DNA of 64,000 bases. It comes from Theodoxus fluviatilis (lineage: Eukaryota; Mollusca; Gastropoda; Cycloneritida; Neritidae). Where the stretch lies: positions 27,501-91,500 of the forward strand of contig JAWQFJ010001858.1 of assembly GCA_034096865.1 (NCBI GenBank), given 5' to 3'. Made by a program: the position numbers and the translations under genes. The notes below the pieces were generated by a model. It did no database searches. It saw only the letters and a list, made by a program, of their open reading frames with translations, and had not been told where the DNA came from. The number at the start of each line of letters is the position of its first letter. Within the stretch, counting starts at the first letter, position 1. This document shows, piece after piece, positions 12,564 through 20,857 of this stretch.

Positions 12564-15500
12564 CACAAACACACACACATTCATTCACTTACTTGCACAA
12601 GTGCACACACACACACACTCACACATTCATTCACTCACTTGCATGTACACACACACAAACACACACACACACATACTAATGCACCTACATCTAAATATTA
12701 CAACATAGCCACAACATTCCCTGTCAGACCTACATCTAAAACTACACCCATTCACAACACAGAACACTTCACAGATCACTGCTCACTGCTGCACTGCATG
12801 CTGCACCCCAAGCAACCTCCCCCTCCCACCCTACTGACTGACCTGAAGTGGTGGCAGTGGCGCTGGAGGTGGTGGTCTGCTGGAGAGCGGCCACCACGTT
12901 CTCCTTCTTCTCACTGCTGGGTGCCGCCACGGACAACATCACCTTCCCTCCATCACGGTTCACTACAACCACCGTCTTCCTCGGGGCGTCGCCCCCTGCC
13001 CCCTCCTCCAACCCAAGCTGTGGGTCCACCTTCAGCAGCGTGGGCCTGGCGTCAGGCAGGAGTGTCTCCACTTGCACCACCTTTGTCCCCCCGTCGGAGG
13101 TGGCTGTGGGGGCACTGCTGGCTTGGGTGGTCATGGCTGGAGCTGACGCTGCCTCGCCTGCAGCCAGATCTGGCTGTGTCTCCCTGTTGGGAGACAACTT
13201 GACAGTGGTGGTGGTGGTCTCCACGGTGGTGGTGGTGGTGGTGACGGTGGTCTGGGTGGTGCACTCTGCAAGAGCCTTGTCTGGGGTGTTGGCAACCATG
13301 GTGGAGGAAACAGCAGTGGTGTTGACAGACTCTCTGACCCTGGTTGCCTGAAATTCCAGCAGTTTTTTATGAGACATGATCCAGCGGTCAGTAGGCGTCA
13401 TGCTCATCATGCTTGTTTATGTGCTTTAAACAGAAGTAAATTGTCTGCTTTTCTTGATATGGACATGTACATAAGCAAAAAAAGGAGGTTGGGAGGGATT
13501 GGGGCAGGGGTGGGGGGGATAGGGATTGGGTGGGAGTGGGGGTGGGGCGGGGGTGGGGGGTGGAACATCAATGTAAAGACTATGAATGCATGAACTACTA
13601 CTGCAACACAAAGAACTAATACAATGACTTCAGCTAACACACCATACTTGCTGAAAGCACAGCATTTTGTTGTGACTTCATCAAATCATGGATGGCAATG
13701 GAAACAATAATCCACGGCTTCACTGCAGGGGCAGTCTACCAAAGGCAACTCGGTGAAACATCCACAACGATGACTTATCTTTATGGAAGTAAAAAAATAC
13801 AACATGAGGGGACTACTCAAGATCTCAATTCTATAGGATGATGTCAACAGTCACTTACAGTGGTCTCCATCTCCATGGCCTCTTCTACCCTGCCCTCAGG
13901 ATTCTCCAGCTGCAGTGCAAACAACCTCTGCTCCTCTTCCTTCCTCTTCTGCTCTTCTTCCTCTCGCCGCCTTTGCTCCTCTTCCTCCCTGGCCTTCCTC
14001 TCTATCTCCTCCTGGGCCTTCCGCAGTGCTCGGTCAGCTTGCACCTTAGCAAGGTTGCCTGCAGCAGGACAAGAATGCACATGATGCCAGTTGAAAAGAC
14101 CATGCATGTGGCTGAGCAGTGTTGTTGAGCACTCCCCAGAACAAAGCATCTTTAGGCAACCCTTGTTCCTGGTTCCTTCTTCAGATAAAGTAAAACCTCT
14201 ATGACATCCTGGATCATGATACCCGTTTATATTGACATGAAATCCTGCCACAGCAATTGCAGCTCAAATCTCATGCACACAATGCAATGTAACTGCAAAC
14301 ATCTGATCAAAAATGGCATTTTTTGTCCTAATCACAAATCACATCTTTTTCTTTTTCCTTAACACTGGCAAGTTCTCCGGATTTACAGAGTATCCAAGAT
14401 AAGATACTGGTTACAGCATTAATACCCTACTAGAAACTAAGGTGAAATTAAACCTACATTTGAGTATTAAATTTATATTCGATCATTTAGTGTTGTGGGA
14501 CCCAGACTGTGGAACCAGCTTCCTGAATCACTGATGTCAGCTTCATGTTTGGCTGCCTTCAAAACTGGCCTCAAGACTTATTTATTTCACAATGTCGCAC
14601 CATGACCACATTCTGTGATGTGATATATGGCGCAATACAAATGAAAATACATACACACATACATACATATTCACAGATGGTGTTGCAGCAGGATGTATCC
14701 GACCAATTTCGTAATTTATCATATCTGATTCATATTAGAACCCCAACTATAAGTATCGCCAACAAACTCTGTGACACACTCTGTGACACACTCGGTGAAA
14801 ATACAAATCTTGCAATCAACAATGAGACATATAGTATAACTGAAGTGACTGAGTAAAAAGACACAATTTCTACATTTTCAGTACAACCTCACCTACCAAG
14901 TTAATTGAATTGTGCCATTAACAATGAGAAAATTGGTAAAAACACAAATGGTATGACAAAAGAACACAAATATAAATATTTCTCAATTAAAAGTCAAACC
15001 TCACCTATCTCCAACTCCACGACAGACTTCTTGTTCCCCTTGGCTGCGGCTGTCAGCTCTTCTGTGATGGTCATCTGCTTCTCAATGTCCTCCCGCATCT
15101 CCAGGATGGCACTAACCAGGTCACGCTCCCATTCACACAGGTCCAGCACCTCCAGCAGCTCCTCAATCTGTGCCTTGGTACTGAAGTACCAACACTCTCC
15201 ATCCCCCTCCCTGTCAACAGTCACACAGGAACTGTACCACCACTGTCTCACTTTGTGCCTCTACAGTCACAAAGTCTTAGATAAAGAGCCTTCTTTGTCT
15301 CCTTGTCAATGCAGCTCTCTATCCCCCTCCCTGTCAACAGTCACACAGGAACTGTACCACCACTGTCTCACTTTGTGTCTCTACAGTCACAAAGTCTTAG
15401 ATAAAGAGCCTTCTTTGTCTCCTTGTCAATGCAGCACTCCGTACCCCTTCCTGTCAACAGTCACACAGGGACTGTACCACCACTGTCTCACTTTGTGTCT

Positions 15501-18500
15501 CTACAGTCACAAAGTCTTAGATAAAGAGCCTTGTCTCCTTGTCAATGCAGCACTCCGTACCCCTTCCTGTCAACAGTCACACAGGGACTGTACCACCACT
15601 GTCTCACTTTGTGTCTCTACAGTCACAAAGTCTTAGATAAAGAGCCTTCTTTGTCTCCTTGTCAATGCAGCACTCCGTACCCCTTCCTGTCAACAGTCAC
15701 ACAGGGACTGTACCACCACTGTCTCACTTTGTGCCTCTACAGTCGCAGAGTCTTAGATAAAGAGCCTTCTTTGTCTCCTTGTCAATGCAGCACTCCGTAC
15801 CCCTTCCTGTCAACAGTCACACAGGAACTGTACCACCACTGTCTCACTTTGTGTCTCTACAGTCACAAAGTCTTAGATAAAGAGCCTTGTCTCCTTGTCA
15901 ATGCAGCACTCCGTACCCCTTCCTGTCAACAGTCACACAGGGACTGTACCACCACTGTCTCACTTTGTGCCTCTACAGTCACAAAGTCTTAGATAAAGAG
16001 CCTTCTTTGTCTCCTTGTCAATGCAGCACTCCGTACCCCTTCCTGTCAACAGTCACACAGGGACTGTACCACCACTGTCTCACTTTGTGTCTCTACAGTC
16101 ACAAAGTCTTAGATAAAGAGCCTTCTTTGTCTCCTTGTCAATGCAGCACTCCGTACCCCTTCCTGTCAACAGTTACACAGGGACTGTACCACCACTGTCT
16201 CACTTTGTGCCTCTACAGTCACAGAGTCTTAGATAAAGAGCCTTCTTTGTCTCCTTGTCAATGCAGCACTCCGTACCCCTTCCTGTCAACAGTCACACAG
16301 GGACTGTACCACCACAGCCACCCTCACTGTCAATAGTCATGTCACAGATTATTTACCCTTTCCTTCTTCTCTGTCAACACAATTTCTATGCATAATGTAT
16401 ATATATCAATAGCACTCCCCCTCCCAGTGAGCACCAACATACAGGTAGAGTATCAGCAATGAATATTTCAATCAATTTAGTCAGCGACATGTACTCCAAA
16501 CATCTCTGTTCCTTTGCCTATGAAAATGTCATAAAGGTTCATGATCAGCATCTCCCTATCAAGACACATTACAAATTCAAAATGTCATCTAAAGAGTAAT
16601 TTGTCCAGCATGGACACTACACAGTCCTGTTGCATGTAGTCAGCATACTCCTACAGAAAACATCCAATTCCAATCAGTTGATAAGTAAGTGATCATCAAA
16701 CACTGTTTATGTTGAACCATACAGCATATACAATATATGTCTTGAGCAAACTACGCAGACATTTTTTAAAAATTACTTAGTCTAAAGCATTCAGTAGCCT
16801 GGAATCTTTACCTAAACATCTCAGCAAATCAAAATTCATCCAGTGCAACAAACAGAATATTACAAGAAAAAAAATTGAACTCCCAAAGCAGAATTCCAAC
16901 TTGGACATTAAAATTGCAACTCAATACCAGAAAAGAATACTACATGCTTCATAATGCATGACATGAAAGGTACTCACACAATGATTCTCCTGACTAGAAA
17001 CCAGTATTTCCTGCCATGGCGGTCATAACCAATTGGCTCCTGGCGACAGAGCAGTCCACTCTTTTCTGCCTCTGATATGCAGTCTGTCACTCCCTTGACC
17101 TGCAAGCAGCACCAGCATTGCAATGCATTTACACTGTGGCTAGGATCTTAGACTCCAAGTACCTACAAAACATTGCTACATTCCAATGTAGCAAACACTC
17201 TACCACCTAATGTGAATGTTCACCCACCACTGCTCCAACTCAAGTCTCCTTGGTCAAGATTTGGGGGTAATAATAAAGTACAAGATTCCTGGTTCATGAG
17301 AAACATGACAAATTTCAGTTTTGACCCAGATCACACAGACTGTCAAGGTCAGACAGGTGGATGCTTCCAGCCACCACTACAAGTCAACAAGTACTGTATA
17401 CTGGACAGGATCTGGTTCACAGTCCTAGTTGTGTCAGGAGTGAAATGCCAACTTTGAGATTTCCAGTGTTCGGATATCCAGTTATGGCACACACACACAC
17501 ACACACAAAGTTGTGGCAACGGTAACCCAACTGACCCTAGTTTTTCTGCTGACCCTAAGCTTTGTTTTGAATCATTAAAAAAGGACAGTAAAAAACTAAC
17601 TGCATGCTGTCCCATCTTCCTACTCTATGAGCATTGAGGGAATCCCCTATTTACATTTTAAAATGTTCTCACTAGAAGCAAAACTTGATTATGCTCAATC
17701 TGGCCATTTATATTTAAAGTATTTATAAAAATAGATGAAGAAAAAAGTTTAGGCTGATCTACCGACCCTTTTTGTTGTTGTTGGCCATGTTACTGTAACC
17801 CCATCTATTTTTTGTGTGTGTGGCCTAAATGGTAAAAGAGATCCAAAGTGATATCCACGTGTAAAGTCCATTGCATGCCACATGATGAAACAATTCGAAT
17901 CAACAGATGTATCAAGGCCAAAATAAAAACAATTGTCAACACTCTTGTATACGAATTTACAAGTGTCTACAGTACTGCAAGGCGTTCTCACCTGGTGAGC
18001 CCGGCACACAGAGCAGAGCCAGTCTTCCTCCGGCACCTCCTCCATTGGAGGGTCCACGCAGGCCAGGTGGTACACAGCCGAGCAGGTCTCACAGCACAGC
18101 AGATCTCCCAGCCTTCTCAAGTAAACAGGAATTGCATGGTCTACATCAAGTGCTACAAACCCATCCACTCAAACAAGACAAGGAAAACACAAATCTGCAG
18201 AGCACAGCACATCTCCCCATGAGCCTCTCAGCACACCAGACCTCACAGTTGTCTCAAGTAAACACAGACAACCTGCATGGTCTACATTGAAAGAAGTGCC
18301 ACAAATCCACTCATTCAAGACTAGGAAAACACAAGATCTCCAGGTAGGTCTCTTAGCACAGCAGATAGTGAACACAGACAAACTGCACAGTCTACAGCAA
18401 GTGCCACACATCCACTCAAAGACAAGGAAAGCATGTCTTCACTGCACATCTCCCTAAAGGCCTCTTGGCACAGCAGATCTTGCATTTGTCTAAACACAAA

Positions 18501-20201
18501 CAAGTTTCATGGTCTACCTCAAGTGCCACAAATCCACTCATTCAATGACTCACTCAATGACAAGGAAAGCACAAGGTAGGTCTCTCTTCCCAAAGATCTC
18601 ATACTCAGTCATAGCCTTCTCAAGTAAACACAATCCACATGGTCTTTATCAAGTGCTAAAAATCCACTCACTCAACAAGGCCAGGGAAACCACCAGTCTT
18701 CAAAGCACAATACTGTATACATCTCCGAGCAGGTCTCACAGCACAGCAGATCTCACAGTCTTTGCCATTTAACTCGGATTGCTGGTCTACATAAAGTTCT
18801 ACAAAGTCACTCAACAGCTGAAGAAGTACCAGTAATCATAGCACAGCTATCCTCCAAGCCTTCTGAAGTAAATGTGATTGCATTCATGACATCAAATGCA
18901 AACCCATCTACTAATTCAAAGAACAGAGGACCTTCAGTGTATGCATGAACAACATATAAAGAAGCAGTAAATTTTATGATTGTAATATTAAACTAATGAG
19001 TAACTATCAAAAGAATGCCAAAAGCTGAGCCAGCTTAAGTCAAACGTTGAATATATGAGGGAATGGGGGTTGGGAGTGGGGGGATGTGCTACACAGCACA
19101 CTGTATGAGACACTATCAGTACTTATCAAGTACAATGCTCTATAATTCAGAAGTGTGTAATAACTAATTTGACTTATAACTGGAAAAAAGTGACATAAAC
19201 ACTTACTTGTGGCAGTTCCTGCAATGGTCATCATAGCGGATGTTGCCTTCATTTGTGATTTCTGCTCTGATCTTTGTTGTTGCAAGCGCCAGATCAGTCA
19301 GACTCTGCAACACTTTCAGCTTGTCATGCACAGGAACAAAGGGAAAATCAGGATTCTCCAACGCTGTCAGAGCCGCACGATACTCTGGATGCTTTTCGCT
19401 GTCCAGGTACGACCTGACCACTTCCGGCCATGTCATACCATCAAGGAAAAATAGCGAGATGTTGATGCTATCCTTGAGATCGTGGGGTCCGAAGGCAGTG
19501 TTATTGCTGTCTTCCTCTCGGAAAAGCGCCTTGATGAGTGCTATGTGCACTTCTGACAGCAACGTGCACTGTTCATCACTCAACAAAGCTGCACAGAAGT
19601 CCTCAAACAAGAATGGTGAGAGTCGTAAAATAGTTCGGAAGTGCCTGAGAACTTCATAGACACTGACGGCTTGAAGCACGAGTTCTTGGGGCAACAACAG
19701 ATCTGTGGAACTTTGTGGTAACGTCAAAGGCGGAATTTCTCTGTCATCTGGTATTTCAGGACTTTTCGGCCTCCTCGGAAGCACCCTTCGTCGACTAATC
19801 GAGCTACACACAGTGCTGAGACTCTCTTCACTGTAGTCCGACTCGCATTCCTCATCATAGGTGTCATCTGACGCCCTATCATATTCATTATCCAAATCCG
19901 TAATGTCACTCTCTCGGTCCACATCAAAATCGGCGATCGACGACAGCTCGTCATCATCCGCCAAAAGTTGACTCACAAATGCTCGACTTTTGCCTGCAGA
20001 ATCACGCCCCCTGCCTCGAGAAATTCTACTAGCACCCCTAGACCATGGAGTAAGGGGGGAACCACCGAGTGGTGCATTCAAAGTAGAGTTACCTTCACTA
20101 GTGCAGGTATAAGCTTTGGGTTTTCGTAGGAAATTTGTACGGTTACTTGACAAAGGAGTTTTGGGTGGTCGACCCCTTACCCGCCTTCCTCTCGTCGCCA
20201 T
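924..20201 (-). CDS. BPTF: BPTF/NURF301 nucleosome-remodelling factor large subunit, 5' half
   Basis: Eleven exons read on the minus strand: 19207-20201, 17992-18112, 16978-17099, 15005-15210, 13859-14058, 12843-13347, 8283-8504, 7132-7515, 6013-6155, 3645-5691 and 924-1062. All introns are GT-AG (two donors are GTCAGT), and every junction keeps phase, giving 1694 codons plus two bases. The order is a basic N-terminus with an RGRPPK AT-hook-like motif, an acidic stretch, the DDT domain, a PHD finger, a charged coiled region, a Thr/Val-rich linker and the conserved FKWNG...SHKFSL block. After these come WIKYPLGLKHQVW, a long acidic/Pro-rich exon and the motif WASIRWDD...DIGPYGLRSE. In the family, BPTF is the scaffold of the ISWI remodeller NURF in the nucleus. 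The Gln-rich part, the second PHD and the bromodomain would lie beyond position 1. The start is the ATG at 20201, with an in-frame TAG just upstream. Identity is very secure; individual splice sites are inferred. Confidence 0.95.
1600..2365 (-). mobile_element. Degenerate DIRS-like retrotransposon pol fragment in BPTF intron 10
   Basis: Minus-strand translation across several frames gives blocks of reverse transcriptase and RNase H in the right order: PLSTLNGSLRLICFQME and FIDFTDAYF at about 2150-2260, then QLARIHELC and VARNLGF, WLVSPKQAYMEKL, SARELAALLGDIKSL, and RPLQLAVTSRW after an in-frame stop. These match the RT-RH region of DIRS elements (tyrosine-recombinase retrotransposons). Stops and frame changes show it is a dead copy. 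The outer ends cannot be placed. Confidence 0.7.
2932..2949. repeat. Poly-G run
   Basis: A run of about 18 G on the plus strand in BPTF intron 10, within a GC-rich stretch (2430-3220) that holds only spurious short open frames. Confidence 0.9.
3645..5691 (-). CDS. BPTF: BPTF exon 10: long acidic and Pro-rich exon with the conserved middle domain
   Basis: A single 2047-bp exon. It starts VWKQRGEEYRVSGGNGWLW, continues through a Pro-rich patch (PPPALPPPALPPPPP) and several acidic, low-complexity tracts, and includes KLDALLERRLKQDEW. It ends in the well-conserved block SIFVLERYELKKLARVGGW through WASIRWDD and GPYGLRSEFLVRKI. Only the ends are strongly conserved in the family; the middle is disordered-looking. 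The long plus-strand open frames over this exon are GC-rich shadows. Confidence 0.93.
6676..7125. repeat. 91-bp tandem repeat abutting the BPTF exon 8 splice donor
   Basis: The phrase cctcaaccac recurs at 6676, 6767, 6858, 6949 and 7040, exactly 91 bp apart, giving nearly five copies. The last copy ends at cagctgctgcc, directly beside the minus-strand donor GTCAGT (7126-7131) of exon 8. The copies are highly similar. All lie within intron 8. Confidence 0.9.
7895..7975 (-). mobile_element. Possible LINE 3' tail in BPTF intron 7
   Basis: On the minus strand the sequence reads gtaaagcactgtgag, then ggtgctttagaaataaac and an ATTATTATT-like end. This is the usual look of CR1/L2-type LINE 3' ends. 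No coding part is visible. Confidence 0.4.
8176..8222. repeat. (CA)n microsatellite
   Basis: A CA repeat with one interruption, just downstream (in gene sense) of BPTF exon 7. Confidence 0.9.
8567..8573. repeat. Target site duplication ttcaatg, left copy
   Basis: Matches the seven bases at 10910-10916 on the other side of the TIR element. A 7-bp duplication does not fit the usual TA, TTAA, 8-bp hAT or 9-bp Mutator signatures. Confidence 0.8.
8574..10909. mobile_element. 2336-bp terminal-inverted-repeat DNA transposon, family not recognised
   Basis: The left end taggtaccggcag (8574-8586) is perfectly inverted at the right end (ctgccggtaccta, 10897-10909). It is flanked by a direct duplication ttcaatg at 8567-8573 and 10910-10916. 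That structure marks a cut-and-paste insertion into BPTF intron 6, about 60 bp upstream of exon 7 in gene sense. Inside, 9168-9256 looks like a first exon with ATGs at 9168 and 9178 (the latter opening MADTGKSSAPPDCF) ending at a perfect donor gtaagt. Further on, a phrase like cataaactacaggccaaattt recurs, degenerate, near 9930, 10095 and 10275. No transposase is recognisable, so this is probably a non-autonomous or decayed element. Confidence 0.85.
12028..12342. mobile_element. MITE-like element, copy A, in BPTF intron 6
   Basis: Ends are imperfect inverted repeats: aggccaaaagagaaaa ... tgtggttactgtaac on the left and gttgggttaccataaccaca ... ctttggcct on the right. The interior contains gggtcagtagattgacc. 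A diverged copy lies in opposite orientation near 17490-17830. There is no coding sequence. Confidence 0.6.
12534..12675. repeat. (CA)n-rich microsatellite cluster
   Basis: Three CA blocks are separated by repeats of cattcattcact-like sequence, suggesting local duplication. It sits in BPTF intron 6, just downstream of exon 6 in gene sense. Confidence 0.9.
13490..13562 (+). repeat. G-rich tract with quadruplex potential
   Basis: More than eight closely spaced runs of three to seven G on the plus strand (template strand for BPTF intron 5). Confidence 0.8.
14487..14655 (+). mobile_element. 3' end of a CR1/L2-type LINE in BPTF intron 4
   Basis: One plus-strand frame reads SVVGPRLWNQLPESL, then AAFKTGLKTYLFHNVAP and a stop. 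This is the C-terminal WNsLP...FK..LKt.LF motif of CR1/L2/Perere-like reverse transcriptases. A short 3' tail (gcgcaatacaaatgaaaatac) runs into a CATA microsatellite. It is a 5'-truncated insertion, antisense to BPTF. Confidence 0.75.
15195..16316. repeat. 120-bp minisatellite that includes the BPTF exon 4 splice acceptor
   Basis: The phrase ctgtcaacagtcacacagg begins at 15211, 15331, 15451, 15567, 15687, 15807, 15923, 16043, 16163 and 16283. Spacing is 120 bp, except for two 116-bp units lacking one ttct. The first copy overlaps exon 4: on the minus strand it contains the true acceptor ttgacag and the first 15 or so bases of the exon. The other nine copies therefore carry near-identical acceptor sites. 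The copies are almost uniform, which indicates recent amplification. Confidence 0.93.
17480..17830 (-). mobile_element. MITE-like element, copy B, in BPTF intron 2
   Basis: On the minus strand this repeats the same landmarks as the element at 12028-12342: ttaggccaca, ggttacagtaacatggcc, gggtcggtagat, cctaaactttttt, ggccagattga, and then ttgggttaccgttgccacaa. It contains an extra CA run near the end. Confidence 0.55.
17992..18112 (-). CDS. BPTF: BPTF exon 2: N-terminal PHD finger
   Basis: Encodes LGDLLCCETC, AVYHLAC and WLCSVC, which complete the Cys4-His-Cys3 zinc finger begun at the end of exon 1. Joining AA from exon 1 to the first G restores Lys before LGDLLCC, as in other BPTF proteins. 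The exon's 5' end and its acceptor are copied several times in the adjoining intron array (see the repeat at 18085-18920). Confidence 0.93.
18085..18920. repeat. Degenerate tandem repeat overlapping the BPTF exon 2 acceptor
   Basis: About seven copies of a 110-145-bp unit. Its landmarks are cacagcacagcagatctc, tctcaagtaaacac, catggtctac, aagtgccacaaatccactca and acaaggaaa. The first landmark is exon 2 coding sequence (minus strand GAGATCTGCTGTGCTGTG, Asp-Leu-Leu-Cys-Cys). The best intronic copy of it is at about 18725-18755. The copies are much more diverged than those of the 120-bp array. Confidence 0.75.
19207..20201 (-). CDS. BPTF: BPTF exon 1: AT-hook-like N-terminus, acidic region, DDT domain
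   Basis: First coding exon, 331 residues plus two bases, opening MATRGRRVRGRPPK. Residues about 80-125 are a run of Asp, Glu and Ser. The DDT domain lies at about residues 168-232 (LPQELVLQAVSVYEVLRHF onward) and is followed by a WHIM-like segment containing MTWPEVVRSYL. The last residues, HCRNCH, supply the first zinc ligands of the PHD finger, so the finger is split by intron 1. The DDT domain is the family's interface with the ISWI ATPase. The donor is GTAAGT. A GTG five codons upstream is open but is not needed as a start. Confidence 0.93.
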
Positions 20202-20857
20202 CGCTTTTGCTCTCACGTTGATCTAGGAACCCTCAGCGATCGTGCACATCCATAGTTGTTGGAAATCTGCTTCTTGTAATCATGACTTAATGTGTTAAGT
20301 GTCCATGTTGAAAATTTTCGGAAGCCGCCATTTTCCCCAGATGCAGGTCACGTGACTAATCGCTCTCATGGAATGACTGCTTCGAGCGCTATTTTCTGCA
20401 TTACCAACGCTGAAATGATGCAATCCGCGAAAGAACTCAACGTATTCCTACGATTCCCTTAAACTAACCTTTAGTAAGGACGATCGGGATCCATCGGAGA
20501 TCAGAAACGAGCTGTTTCAACCAAATTATGTTTTCAAATTCTGCTTTTCAATGTGGACTCTAACGAAGGTAGCGAGTACGTGATTGGCTGAGAAAGGGCT
20601 ACAAAATGCTGGTGCGCCTGGGCGGTTGCACTAAGGAGTCTACAAATCATTGCTTTTATTCATTTGGATCATATAATTAGGTACATACAGTGAGTTTACA
20701 AGGTACCTACTTGGGAGTACGAGTTACTATTTACAACTTAGTAAATTAGGTTGTGACAAAATGAACCAATGAAATGTTTTGATACATGGTAGATAGCTAG
20801 AGCACTGACGAGACCTCCCTGGCGAGAAATCGCGAGAATATATCGGCTGCAACAAGC
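20202..20857. promoter_or_regulatory. Shared head-to-head promoter region of BPTF and AIMP2
   Basis: The BPTF start codon (minus, 20201) and the AIMP2 start codon (plus, 20858) are 656 bp apart and diverge. Both 5' UTRs and core promoters must lie here unless there are undetected upstream non-coding exons. No clear TATA box is seen. The sequence is moderately CpG-containing relative to the flanks. It includes attggct (a CCAAT-type motif) near 20583. Confidence 0.65.

Noticed and set aside
12486..13351. Plus-strand open frames over 12.5-13.3 kb
   Set aside because: Partly CA microsatellite and partly antisense to BPTF exon 6, whose minus frame fits phase and family.
14905..16336. Plus-strand open frames of 149-243 residues with repeated SLSPCQCSTPYPFL
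   Set aside because: Translation of the 120-bp minisatellite; period 120 is a multiple of three.
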